The notes under the pieces: generated by a model
Database searches by the model: none
The model's input: only the letters and a program-made list of their open reading frames with translations
What the model was told of the DNA's origin: nothing
Assembly: GCA_031761405.1 (NCBI GenBank)
Contig: JASEVX010000007.1
Location: 42,672,411-42,736,410, forward strand
DNA: 64,000 bases
Source: Serripes groenlandicus
Taxonomy: Eukaryota; Mollusca; Bivalvia; Cardiida; Cardiidae
Direction: 5' to 3'
In this document: positions 40,901 through 51,011 of the stretch, in pieces
Position numbering within the stretch: position 1 is the first letter of the stretch
Layout: every line of letters starts with the position of its first letter
Position numbers and translations under genes: made by a program

Positions 40901-43900
40901 ATGTAGCACCAATGTAGCACAAATGTAGCATCAATGTAGCACCAATGTAGCATCATCTTGGACTTGACTAATAATTGTATTATGTTAATACTATTACATG
41001 ATATTTTAAGGATTACATCATGATGAAGGTTATAATTGTTTGTTCAGTTGCAAGATCGAGATGAATTTCCTATCGTGGATTCCAAAAGATATACGTTTAA
41101 TTTCACTCGTGAAAATATCCCTTTTTTTTCTCACTAATCGAAAATATATTTTAATCTTACATCAAATCAAACAATAATCTTTTATGTTATTTTGAGGTAT
41201 TTCTTTTCGCCACGTGCCTACATGAATTTGAAATCTGAATGATTACTAAGATGGGTTCTCGAAATAAAATGTTCGAAACGTCAAGAATGCAAATGTATTT
41301 TAGGAAAAAGGATCCATGCTACGTCACACAAAGCCCGACATTTAATGTTTTGCGAACAAAGAAGATCAAGATCAGCCTGCATGTTCGCAGTCGTATCATG
41401 TAAATTTACTGAGAACACGTTTTTACCAAAAACCGAATACGCAATTTTGCAATATTATCATAATAGACATTAATTTACAAAACAAAACATCAAATGGAAA
41501 CGTTCGTGTGGCGTGAGTATATCTTGACGAAATACTTACCATCCCATTTTAATCTGACAGAACTATGATTTGGCAATAGGTTTAAAGTTGTGACTTCAGT
41601 GCAGGCTCCGACTGTACAGAAAGAAAAAGGACATTTTAATCTGACATACCTATGAGTTACCAATAGTGTGACTTCAGTGCAAGTTACATGTACGACTGTA
41701 CAGAAAGAAAAAGGACAGTTTAATCTGACATAAATATGAGTTACCAATAGTGTGACTTCAGTGCAAGTTACATGTACGACTGTGCAGAAAGAAATGACAT
41801 TTTTATCTGACATAACAATGATATGCTAATATGTTTAAAGTTGTGACTTCAGTGTAAACTCTGACTTTACAGAAAGAAAATGCTATAATCTGACATAACT
41901 GTTTTGAGCTAATATGTTTAATGTTCTGACTTTAGTGCAAGTTCCAACTGTACAGAAAGTAAATACATTTTAATCTGACATAACCATTATTTCTCAATAT
42001 GTTTAAAGTTGTGACTTCAGTGCAAGCTCATATCGTACAGAAATAAAATACATCTTAATCTGACATAACCATTATTTCTCAATATGTTTGAAGCTGTGAC
42101 TTCAGTGCAAGTTCTAACTGTACAGAAAGAAAATACATCTTAATCTGACATAACCATTATTTCTCAATATGTTTAAAGTTGTGACTTCAGTGCAAGCTCA
42201 TATCGTACAGAAAGAAATGACATTTTAATCTAACATAAATATGACTTGACAAATATGTTAAAAGTGTGACTTCAGTGCAAGCTCCGACTGGACAGAAAGA
42301 AACTGCCTTTTTATCTAGCATAACTATGACTTGCTAATTATTTTAATAAGAGTGGGACTTCAGTGCAAGATCCGACTGACCAAAGAGAAAATGCATTTTA
42401 ATCTGACATAAATATTACTAGCAAATAACTTTAAGACTGTGTCTTCGGTCTAAACTTTGATTCTTCAATGCTGGAGGTTTGGACATAGTAAGAATGACGT
42501 TTAAAATGCATAATTGTTGTTTTGGTTAATCCCTGTTATCCAGGGATTTCAATTATTCTACGACGACTCGACGACAAGCTAGAGTACGACCATAGAAAAT
42601 CCTCATCTTATTGTGCAAGGTTCTGCCAGAGGTCGGTTTTCGTGCGATGTTGTAGAAGTATTACTTAGTAAAGCACAGTTAATCTTACGAATACATTTGT
42701 ACTGACAAATGTGCACAATGACGAAAACCACACGCTTTTTTTTTTAAATTTAACTATATTATTGGTCCTTTATGCTTTGACCAATCGGAAAGGAAAGGAA
42801 ACCAAACGGTTATGTGACTCTTTTGTAAGTTAATCAATATTATAAACATGGTTCAGAAGTAATGCATTTTTGACATATCAGCAGTAACCTCGGAAAACAA
42901 ATCGATAGGCAAATGCGCAGTATGAGCTACACTTCGCTGTTCGCTAACAAGCTATATAAGCTTCACAGGATGTTTGTATTAGGTAGCATGGATGCAAAGA
43001 TGTCGATAGATCTCAATACATTCTGGTCATAAATACAAATTTGTCGGCTTTTCTAAAGCAGACCGATCTTTTTGCCAGTGCACATGCATCTGCGGGGGTC
43101 AAAGCGTGCGAAATTTGAAACCAATTCAATCAACCCAACTTAGCGCTAAATAAGGTTTGAATACAGTCAATCATTCATATTTAAGTACTTAGTTGACTAT
43201 GACTAAATTGACATAAATTACACTTAATAAGAAATTACATGTTTAGGTATTTTTTATCAGGGAAGCAATAATGAAGAAATATGCTTTTAACCCTTTCAGC
43301 GCCGAATTGTTTAAAGTAGACTCTTCCATGTTCATTTCTCATGTAATAAAAGTTTTGGACTATTTTGATAACGAAAAGGCAAACAATGCTGATTTCAGGT
43401 GAGACAGCTCGTCACGAGCTGACTCACCTGAATCAGCATTGTTTGCAAAAACATCAATATTGCCTTTGGCGCTGAAAGAGTTAAGTATTTTCTAAACTTA
43501 TCACTAAGTAACTAAGTAAGTAGGTCCGATGTTCGATCCCTGCACGCAGCGGTAATGGTGCATTGCCATTGAGTAATATATAATGCCAAGCTTAGTACTG
43601 TGAAGTCAACCAGTGATCAAACTCTTTACTGGGTACACGAGACTAACAAAGACTGTTCCAGCAAGTAAATGGGTTAACATTGCAAACAAGTTTATCCAGC
43701 ACATAATCGAAGTCTAATCATCTTGATCAATATCCAATTTATAACTTTTTGCAAGAATTCCTATCACAGAAATATTGATTATACCGCTAGTTGCAACATT
43801 TTTTCATTCATATCACGGCGGCCAGTTCACCTACTCATACATTTCTTGGCTTTCTCACACCAGTAATCAACACAACATACTTTCCAAGCAACTGGCTGCT

Positions 43901-46900
43901 TTTCCACATGGACTGTTAGCCCATTGGTGAAAGACGAATGACGCATGCCCCAGTGACTCTTGTCAACCGTCGAAAAGAATGTTGGCCGTGCTTGGGTTCG
44001 AACTCACAATCCCTGGATTGACAGCCAACGTCGCTACTGACTGAGCTACCGGCGCTCAGCATCACAGATATATAAAACCATGATACATGTCTCGTATTCT
44101 AAAAGTTCATTAATTCGATTCCAGTGATAACAGTGGCAGTTCCTACCCACACTTGTTGAGAGTAGAGGTATTGTATCCAGGAAGCAGAACGCCAAAGATG
44201 ACACGTCCATTTAAACCCTTTCCAACATAGAGACGCCTTCTGAAGCCTCTGCAGCAGACGACTTTTGAAAACATAGTTGTAACATAATGATCTTTTTTCT
44301 TCCTTTTTCCACAATGTTTTCAACTAAATGCAATAGTATGATCCAATTTATATTAATATGTTTGCTTATATGTTTACTTCCTTATGCCACAATATTTCGA
44401 CTTTAATCAACAATTGTTCTTTCATGTGTATTGAAATTACATCTTCTTTGACTAAACGTCTTCCAAACCGTCTGTTGCATATTTGTTATATGTGGGAATG
44501 GGTTACATTCAACAATAAAAGGGATGAAGTATCGAATCGTTAGATAATCGAATGTCGTGCAAATCGTATAACGATAACGTGATTAAAGTTAAGTAGATGA
44601 TAACACCAAGTGATATTGAACCCTTCTTCAATCGTTTTCGTCATCATTGTTTTCGACAAGTTCTTACTTAATGTTAATGAACTAGTCTTTAGTTAGTATT
44701 TATTATTGAGTAGTGAACAGAGATTAGATTGCACACATGCGAGTTGAGATCTTCTTGGTTTTAATTCTTAGCAATTGTCAGCAATTGCTGTTTAACCCGA
44801 TCCCATATATAGCACATATGCAGCAGACGACTTTGAACATGTCTTGGCAACATATATCTAGAAAAATATCTCTGTATAAAAATGGTGTTTATTGAAAATA
44901 GTTTAAAATATTTTAGAAAAGGCAAAACTTGCTCATTACAAGGAATATCTTTTTTTACCACAATGTTTTTAATAGTTGTTTGCTGCTGAGGCGTCTGTAT
45001 TAGGGTAAGGATTAAAGATGTGTTTAAATTGAACCGCTTTACAAAGTAGCATACAACAGAACAAATGTAAACACATTCTAAACTGTACCTGAACAGCACG
45101 TCATGCTTCTATCTTCGGAAATGTCTATGAATTCTTGCTGAAAGATAAATGGTTTATTCATTAAGAACATGAAATACCGGAAATTACAGGCGAGATGAAA
45201 ATGAGGTGCTTCTTGAAGACCTTGGAAAGTAAGCCACTATCTAGGCGCTGACAAAATACATTTGTGTGTTACAGTATGTCATACAAGTTAAAAGACACTG
45301 AACTTAACCGTTTAAATTTAGTTTCAAAGAAACGGAGCCGGTATTAACGGCACATAACTGAATTATGCTTTGCTTTCGCATATCATGTTTATGTTTTAGT
45401 ACCTATTGAACACAGGCCTAGTCGATTGTTAATGTTAATATGAAATGACCTGAAATGTTTTACTATTGAACAAGAGCCGGTTGATTAATTTTCTTTTACT
45501 ATTGATCACAGGGCTGGTGGATTATTTTTGTTTTACTATTGAACACAGGGCTGGCGGATTATTTATGTTTTACTTTTGAACACAGAGCTGGTGGCTTATT
45601 TATGTTTTAATATTGAACACAGAGCTGGTAGATTATCTATGATTTACTATTGAACACAGAGCTGGTGGATTATTTTTGTTTTACTATTGAACACAGGGTT
45701 GGTGGATTATTTATGTTTTACTATTGAACACAGGGATGGTTGATTTTTTTTTTTTATGTTTTACTATTGAACACAAAGCTGGTGGATTGTTTATGTTTTA
45801 CTATTGAACACAGGAATGGTTGATTGTTTATGTTTTACTATTGAACACAGAGCTGGTGGATTATTTTTGTTTTACTATTGAACACAGGGATAGTTGATTG
45901 TTTATGTTTTACTATTGAACACAGAGCTGGTGGATTGTTTATGTTTTACTATTGAACACGGAGCTGGTGGATTGTTTATGTTTTACTATTGAACACAGGG
46001 ATGGTTGATTGTTTATGTTTTACTATTGAACACAGAGCTGGTGGACTGTTTATGTTTTACTATTGAATCCAGGGATGGTTGATTATTTATGTTTTACTAT
46101 TAAACATAAAGCTGATGAATTGTTTATGATTTACTATTGAACACAGAGTAGGTGGATTATTTGTGTTATTCTATTGAACACAAGGATAGTTGATTGTTCA
46201 TGTTTTACTTTTGAACCCAGAGCTGGTTGATTGTTTATGTTTAACTATTGAACACAGGGATAGTTGATTGTTTACAGTTTACTTTGAACACAGAGCTGGT
46301 GGATTGTTTTGTTCTACTTTTGAACACAGAGCTGGTGGATTGTTTATGTTTTACTATTGAACACAGGGATAGTTGATTGTTTACAGTTTACTTTGAACAC
46401 AGAGCTGGTGGATTGTTTTATTTCTACTTGTGAATGAATGAATAAATGTATATTGTTTTATGGCGCATCGACAGCTAAGGTCATTTAGCGCGCAATTAAA
46501 TTTAATTATTTATGTTCCCTGGGTTCTACTTTTGAACACAGAGCTGGTGGATTGTTTATGTTTTACTATTGAACACAGGGATAGTTGATTGTTTTACAGT
46601 TTACTTTGAACACAGAGCTGGTGGATTGTTTTGTTCTACTTTTGAACACAGAGCTGGTGGATTGTTTATGTTTTACTATTGAACACAGGGATAGTTCATT
46701 GTTTACAGTTTACTTTGAACACAGAGCTGGTGGATTGTTTTGTTCGTCATTGCTTACAAGGCTGGTGGATCGTTTATGCTTTACTATTGATCACGGGGAT
46801 GGTTGATTGTTTATGTTTTACTATTGAACACAGAGCAGGTGGATTATTTTTGTTATTCTATTGAACACAAGGATGGTTGATTGTTCATGTTTTACTATTG

Positions 46901-49368
46901 AACCCAGAGCTGGTTGATTGTTTATGTTTAACTATTGAATACAGTTATCGTTGATTGTTTATGTTTTACTATTGAACACAGATCTGGTGGATTGTTTATG
47001 TTTTACTATTGAACACATAGCTGGTGGATTGTTTATGATTTACTATTGAACACAGGGATAGTTGATTGTTTATGTTTTACTTTTGAACACAGAGCTGATG
47101 GATTGTTTATGATTTACTATTGAACACAGAGCTGGTTGATTGTTTATGTTTTACTATTGAACACAGGGATAGTTGATTGTTTATGTTTTACTATTGAACA
47201 CAGGGATAGTTGATTGTTTATGTTTTACTATTGAACACAGAGCTGGTTGATTATTTATGTTTTACTATTGAACTAAGGGATAGTTGATTGTTTTTGTTTT
47301 ATTATTGAACACAGAGCTGGTGGATTGTTTATGTTTTACTATTGAACACAGGGATAGTTGATTGTTTATGTTTTACTATTGAACACAAAGCTTGTGGATT
47401 GTTTATGTTTAACTATTGAACACAGAGCTGGTGGATTGTTTATGTTTTACTATTGAACACGGGGCTGGTAAACTGTTAATGTTTTCAATCGGGCTTCGTG
47501 CTCGTAAACATATTAATCTTAACTTTCTATTTTGTAATTGCGAAAACAAACAACAGTTACTATCCCCTTTCTTTATTATCTCATGAGATACTGAGTTCTC
47601 CTAGTATGGTTACGCGACATTTGTGATAGTATCTTTAGCTATATATTACCGCGACATCTTATCCATGGTATCTGGATGACTAACCATTGCTAGACTAGGT
47701 ATTATGCATTCGCCAACAGGCAGTCTACAATGACAGTCGAGAGTAGGGATCGAACCTTAAGACATATGCACAATCTGAATATGCTCTACACTTTTCGCCA
47801 ATTAGTCCTAGACAAGAGGTTTTCAAGAAACATCTTAAAAACAGTATACAGTTTAACCTCTGTTTAAAGACCACCATTGGAAGAGAACAATCTGGTCTGT
47901 GTTCACAGGTGGTCTTTAATTACAGGGTCATTTATGCAGACAATGAGTAATTGGAAAATTAAAAGTTTGGTTGCTAAAGACAGGGAATTGCTAAACAAAG
48001 GTGGTCTTTAGCACAGGTTTGACTGATAGTAATGTTCCCTTATTTATAGAAATGTTCTCTTATTTATAAAGATGTTCCTTTATTTTGCTTAGATGTTTAC
48101 AAAGTCGACTGCTGCAGATTTGTTGTATATGGGAAAGGGTTAAATAGTTGAATAGATAACTTATCAAACGTATACATGTAGCCGTCCATCTTAAATCAAT
48201 ACTTAGTGATATCTTGCCTTCATACCTTTCTAAAAGGTTTGAAGAAAACAAACGGAAATCTTAACAGTTATAAGTCATATTTTAAGAAATAGTAGTTAAC
48301 CTTTCGGGTAAAATAGATATATGTCTTTTGAACAGATATTTATAAACTATTCTATAATGAAGTATTTTAATTAAAAATAAACCACTTTACACTCGTTGAA
48401 TTAAATATTCAATACAGAAAGAAATGTCCCCTTGAATTCAGCATTGACTACTCGTCATAAAGGTTCTGATCAAATTCTTTTTTAAAAATAAATGACATGT
48501 CCGCGTCTATAACATTGAAATATACAATCAAATAAGACCCCTGTTCTTGAGGTGAGAAGTCCAAGACATGTGAAACAATTCTGCTGTATCGTGCATTGGA
48601 CTTGTTCATCATTGATTTAAACAATGCAGAAACACATCATTTGAATGACATAGACTAAATGGATGTGCAAGCTTAACATGCTCCTACTGGTTTGCAAATA
48701 TTTCAGTTACATACACGGCGGTTCCATGGGTAAATAAGCCGGTATTATTTATCTTGGCAACGATGCATCAGTCGTAATGCTACCATTCACATCCCTGAAC
48801 GGCAAGGACAGAAGCGCCAGTATTGCCATTTGAAAGACTCGACTGGGTATCAAACTTTGATCCCCCGCTCTCATTACTACACCACAGAGACGGTGAAAAT
48901 ATGAGCCGTCCCGCGAGAAAACCAACATTGGTCGATACATTACGCAGAGGCCAGCCATACTGTTGGTTTTCTCGTGAACGGCTCATAATGTGCTAAGCAG
49001 AACAAGTTTTAACGCGTTCACTGATGGTAGCTAACCCTTTCAGCGCCGAATTGTTTAAAGTAGACTCTTCCATGTTCAATCTCGGACGAGTTTATTTTCA
49101 TGTTATAGGATTTTTAGAAATATTTTTATAAGTCACAGCCAAACAATGCAGATTTCAGGTGAGACAGCTCGTTACGAGCTGACTCACCTGAATCTGTATT
49201 GATTGCAAAAGGCTCAATATTGCCCTTGGCGCTGAAAGAGTTAAAACCCATACTTACCTGATTACGACATGTAATGATAGGCTTGAACGATGGTGTTACG
49301 TTGGCCTCCGTTTGAAGGAAACATCCACACGTTGTAAGAAACATTATACTATTCACAACACAATGCAT
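31794..49368 (-). CDS. Type I membrane receptor-like protein, fibronectin-III-like ectodomain (IL-17-receptor-like?)
   Basis: Minus-strand exons, joined by phase: 49368-49258, 45137-45089, 41611-41540, 39977-39877, 39216-39069, 34550-34280, 31957-31794. Exon 1 starts at ATG 49368 (in-frame TGA 12 bases upstream) with a signal peptide (SIMFLTTCGCFLQTEA). Residues 38-160 are Cys-rich with several N-glycosylation sequons (NVT, NHS, NFT, NTS, NAS) and a beta-sandwich look: VRLKWDVTDS, LTGYKLEVWGE, CPYSCITVNF, SFVIDCTVHQ, RFQLDITPLV. A Thr/Ser stalk leads to one membrane span (VVTVAIVIIAVILSVSIATV, about 193-212). In this frame a TGA at 34335-34333 ends a 232-residue protein 16 residues after the span. 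Yet exon 6 runs on to a strong CAG|GTGAGT donor, and another frame continues into exon 7, so a single-base frame break is likely. The pattern recalls IL-17-receptor ectodomains; no SEFIR domain was found. The identity is tentative; the exon chain is better supported. Confidence 0.72.
32000..33170. other. Intron 6 of receptor gene, with a small duplicated block
   Basis: TTTAATCCACTATAACTTCAAGC-type blocks recur near 32695 and 32855, and ATATATTTCATTTTTGAAACA near 32818 and 32935: a diverged local duplication. No further exon found. Confidence 0.5.
33174..33441 (+). mobile_element. SINE-1, full length, forward
   Basis: Head CCGCCTTGGTGGTGTAGTGG ... GCGGGTTCGATCCCAGGCCG is the most tRNA-like in the window; tail AAAGCGGCGTAAAACACA then (CAAT)n. 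It is antisense to the receptor gene, in intron 6. Confidence 0.9.
33683..33872 (-). mobile_element. SINE-3, reverse
   Basis: GTTTTATTAGGGTTTACCAC ... CAGTACTAGGCTAGGAAATG ... GGGGATTGAACCCGGCTTAC ... TGCCATGGCGGG. Full-length partner of 7346-7486. Confidence 0.75.
34280..34550 (-). CDS. Receptor exon 6: stalk, membrane span, frame break
   Basis: Acceptor TTCGTTTCAG before 34550, donor CAG|GTGAGT after 34280. It enters in phase 1 directly from exon 5 (G|TA). The membrane frame stops at 34333, but the +1 frame stays open (HDPRRLKMGLDASANSVDP) and exits in phase 1, exactly what exon 7 needs. Either one base is inserted here (real or assembly error), or the stop is used and exon 7 is 3' UTR. 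Confidence 0.72.
34947..35045. repeat. Dispersed repeat (GATCCNGACCAGACTGCG type)
   Basis: GTCGAACAGGGAATATCCTG ... CAGACTGGTCTGGATCTTCT ... GCCAAGTCCTGAATGG. In receptor intron 5. Confidence 0.55.
35630..35825. repeat. 28-bp minisatellite
   Basis: About 6 units of AATATAGAGGGAAAATGCGG + ACACATGC. Gives a false minus-strand frame. Confidence 0.9.
35826..37160. other. Receptor intron 5, AT-rich; one unexplained open frame
   Basis: A minus-strand frame of 158 residues (37036-36560) has no family motif; its possible acceptor does not fit the receptor phases. A MITE-P-like scrap lies at about 36070-36120 (TTTTGACGCATCTGCAG). An (AT)n run lies near 36358. Confidence 0.4.
37165..37860. mobile_element. 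Bivalve CACCTGAGC-type repeat with internal 3-fold tandem units
   Basis: Begins TTTAGCTCACCTGAGCACGA, a start seen widely in bivalve non-coding DNA. From about 37440 the block AAATCTTCTCCTCC(A/G)AAAGTG ... ACATGGCCGCCAG ... TATGGCTATAGTG repeats about three times at roughly 180 bases. Confidence 0.75.
37861..39060. other. Receptor intron 5, AT-rich, nothing recognised
   Basis: No exon-like segment with paired splice sites was found on either strand. Confidence 0.45.
39557..39816. mobile_element. MITE-P copy, diverged right end
   Basis: CCCTTTCCCACATGTAAACG ... TTTGAAAACATTGTGACAAA at the left; TTGTTGTACATAGGAAAT at the right. In receptor intron 4. Confidence 0.65.
40207..40400. mobile_element. 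MITE-P copy, decayed
   Basis: TTAACCCTTTCAACAAATCT, then AAAACATTGAGACAAAAGGA and TTCCTTTTGTCACAATGTTT as the inner palindrome. Confidence 0.65.
40418..40956. repeat. 11-bp minisatellite
   Basis: About 49 units of GTAGCACCAAT with variants GTAACATCAAT and GTAGCATCAAT. In receptor intron 3. Confidence 0.96.
41541..42445 (-). repeat. Tandem array of 10 pseudo-exons upstream of receptor exon 3
   Basis: Units of about 84 bases. Read on the minus strand each begins with a pyrimidine run and acceptor-like CAG (TTTCTTTCTGTACAG), then an exon-3-like body (TTGCACTGAAGTCACA ... GTCAGATTAAA). The true exon 3 (41611-41540) is the last unit and the only one ending in a donor (GATG|GTAAGT). The two nearest copies are open in the same frame (CTEVTLLVTH); more distant copies carry stops. 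Eleven units counting exon 3. Confidence 0.88.
42446..43286. other. Receptor intron 2, non-coding
   Basis: Contains a dispersed-repeat scrap near 42570-42650 (GCCAGAGGTCGGTTTTCGTG). No exon seen. Confidence 0.45.
43287..43484. mobile_element. MITE-Q copy 1 with TTAA target duplication
   Basis: TTAACCCTTTCAGCGCC left end and GGCGCTGAAAGAGTTAA right end. Centre is a long palindrome: GCAAACAATGCTGATTTCAG, GTGAGACAGCTCG-TCA-CGAGCTGACTCAC, CTGAATCAGCATTGTTTGC. Confidence 0.9.
43797..44061 (-). mobile_element. SINE-2, reverse
   Basis: ATATCACGGCGGCCAGTTCA on the left; GGGTTCGAACTCACAATCCC ... CTGAGCTACCGGCGCTC head on the right. Confidence 0.82.
44211..44506. mobile_element. MITE-P copy
   Basis: TTAAACCCTTTCCAACATAG ... 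CTGCAGCAGACGACTTTTGA left; TTGTTATATGTGGGAATGGG right. Confidence 0.72.
44792..45014. mobile_element. MITE-P copy with TTAA on both sides
   Basis: TTAACCCGATCCCATATATA ... CAGCAGACGACTTTGAAC left; CTGAGGCGTCTGTATTAGGG ... GGATTAA right. It ends 75 bases downstream of receptor exon 2 in transcript direction. Confidence 0.75.
45089..45137 (-). CDS. Receptor exon 2 (49 bases)
   Basis: Acceptor ATTTATCTTTCAG, donor TCAG|GTACAG. Codes for QEFIDISEDRSMTCCS, phase 0 in and 1 out, matching exon 1 and exon 3. The small size makes it the least certain exon. Confidence 0.65.
45387..47485. repeat. 37-bp minisatellite, about 2.1 kb
   Basis: Over 50 units of TTTTACTATTGAACACAGAG + CTGGTGGATTGTTTATG, alternating with an AGGGATAGTTGATTG variant. 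A foreign stretch at about 46432-46525 (GAATGAATGAATAAATG ... GACAGCTAAGGTCATTTAGC) interrupts it. In receptor intron 1. Confidence 0.95.
47490..48695. other. Receptor intron 1 part, with one possible orphan exon
   Basis: Includes a MITE-P right arm (about 48060-48143, ending GGGAAAGGGTTAA) and a minus-strand coding-like stretch at 48633-48448 (VSHVLDFSPQEQGSYLIVYF) without good splice sites. Confidence 0.4.
48700..48895 (-). mobile_element. SINE-1, reverse, diverged
   Basis: CAGTTACATACACGGCGG ... CAGTCGTAATGCTACC ... AACTTTGATCCCCCGCTCTC ... TACACCACAGAGACGG. Confidence 0.65.
48903..48984. mobile_element. MITE-S copy 3, internal deletion form
   Basis: GAGCCGTCCCGCGAGAAAAC to GTTTTCTCGTGAACGGCTC, only 82 bases, abutting the SINE-1 copy. 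Confidence 0.8.
49031..49244. mobile_element. MITE-Q copy 2, 13 bases inside receptor intron 1
   Basis: Left CTAACCCTTTCAGCGCC, right GGCGCTGAAAGAGTTAA, same central palindrome as copy 1. The right TTAA ends at 49244; the receptor exon 1 donor is at 49257. Confidence 0.88.
49258..49368 (-). CDS. Receptor exon 1 (signal peptide)
   Basis: ATG 49368 to CAG|GTAAGT; 37 residues. A hydrophobic run IMFLTTCGCFLQ follows a short MHCVVNS start and gives way to TEANVTPS, a likely signal cleavage region. Confidence 0.78.
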
Positions 49369-49755
49369 AATTATCCATCAATTCAAGTAATATTAAATTC
49401 AAAAAATCTCATCCTTAAGTTGTAATTGATAGTTTACAAAACATAGATCTATATTATAGTCATGTCACAGAGTTTTATTTTTTATTATTGTTCAACTAAA
49501 TCTGGATCAAAAACACAAATACAAAAAAAACTTCTTCAAACATTTTCAAATTTGAAATGTCCCATTTTCAGTTTTATGCCGTTTTTATTAAACAGTACAC
49601 CTCCTTCGGGACAGCAATGGAATAAAACGTGAAACACAAGGAAACGAACACAAATGTATAAACAATCCATACACTGACAGGTTGTGTTGACACTGAGCGT
49701 CGTTGTATATCTTCATCTATAAATGTATGAGCCGCGCCTTGCGATTTGGGTTCTT
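49369..49755. other. Upstream of receptor gene
   Basis: Should hold the promoter and 5' UTR of the minus-strand gene. AT-rich; I see no convincing TATA or initiator. Confidence 0.4.
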
Positions 49756-49943
49756 AGTTTAAACTTATTTATTTAACATCGATTGCGAAAAAACGTTTAA
49801 GCTTATGTTAATCACGCTCGCTGTCTCCTTTCTGGATACATAACAATTACTCGCGCCGATTGTGTGGAAAACAATCCCAAAAGCAGAACCCGCTCACCAC
49901 GGGATTCGCACCCGGGACGATTGGTACGAGAGGCGGACGCTCT
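49756..49943 (-). mobile_element. SINE-4, reverse, full length
   Basis: AGTTTAAACTTATTTATTTA ... CACGGGATTCGCACCCGGGA ... TACGAGAGGCGGACGCTCT. Confidence 0.82.
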
Positions 49944-50080
49944 ACAACTGTATTCCACTCTATGGTTTGGTTCATAAATTCATATACATTTATATTGGTT
50001 ACGCTTGTATTTTTTTAAATCAGAATCAGCAATAATGTCTAAATGACACGCAGGCAGAGAGACAGGACAGAGACAACTGG

Positions 50081-50298
50081 TTGACCCGAGTCTCTACTGT
50101 ACGTAGATGTATCAAGGCCCGAGTTGACCCGAGTCTCGACTGTACGTAGATGTATCAAGGCCCGAGTTGACCCGAGTCTCGACTGTACGTAGATGTATCA
50201 AGGCCCGAGTTGACCCGAGTCTCGACTGTACGTAGCTGTATCAAGGCCCGAGTTCACCCGAGTCTCGACTGTACGTAGATATATCAAGGCCCGAAATC
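50081..50298. repeat. 43-bp tandem repeat, 5 units
   Basis: TGACCCGAGTCTCGACTGTA + CGTAGATGTATCAAGGCCCG + AGT; units nearly identical. Confidence 0.95.
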
Positions 50299-50445
50299 GG
50301 CAGGCACGGCTCAAATTTATCTACAGGCCTTTGCCGTGATGTAGACGAGATTTGACACCTCAACCAGCACCAGCAAAACTATATTTTTTCTTACATGTTC
50401 AACCTAATTCGAAAAGATTAACTACATTTTACAAGTTAGTATCAG

Positions 50446-50528
50446 CAATTTCTCCTTTTGCTATGATATTTGCAAAAGTTGTCCCCTGGTGACACGTGAA
50501 AATGTGTCTGTATGAGGGAACGGGTTAA
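50446..50528. mobile_element. MITE-P right half
   Basis: AGCAATTTCTCCTTTTGCTA ... CTGTATGAGGGAACGGGTTAA. Confidence 0.65.
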
Positions 50529-50802
50529 GCAGATTACGGTACGCCGTGATTTCTTATAAGTACCCTACATCCTCATTGAATCTTAAAATGACAACCTGCC
50601 CACTCATACAGTACATTATCAGGAAATTGTCATTTTGATAAAAACTACAAATAACCCAAATTTGACTGAACCTCTTTATAGTGCAGATTAAAATGTGAAA
50701 TCACCATACTATCTATTTAACAATGGAGAAGATTTCGTGAATAAATGAGAAGCTAACATGAGTGAAGACATAGTTTGGTCTTCAAACTTGGCACACATGT
50801 GT

Positions 50803-51011
50803 TTAACCCTTACGTACATACAGCAATTTCGCAGCAGACAACTTTGATAACATCTTTGCACTAAAGTGGAAAATCCTTATATATGAAGGTGAAAACTATT
50901 GAATACAGTTGAAAACATTAGTTGCTGGTTTCGAGTAATTTCTCCTTGCGTTACTTTGTTTTCAAAAGTCGTCTGTTGCAGTTGCGTAAGAAAGCGTATG
51001 TATGTGGAAAA
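50803..51011. mobile_element. MITE-P copy
   Basis: TTAACCCTTACGTACATACA ... GCAGCAGACAACTTTGA left; CAAAAGTCGTCTGTTGCAGT ... TGTGGAAAAG right. Confidence 0.7.

Noticed and set aside
40418..40956. CRISPR-like array
   Set aside because: The repeats are 11 bases and contiguous without unique spacers, in a eukaryotic intron.
48749..48986. Minus-strand frames of 68-69 residues
   Set aside because: They cover a reverse SINE-1 and the short MITE-S copy.
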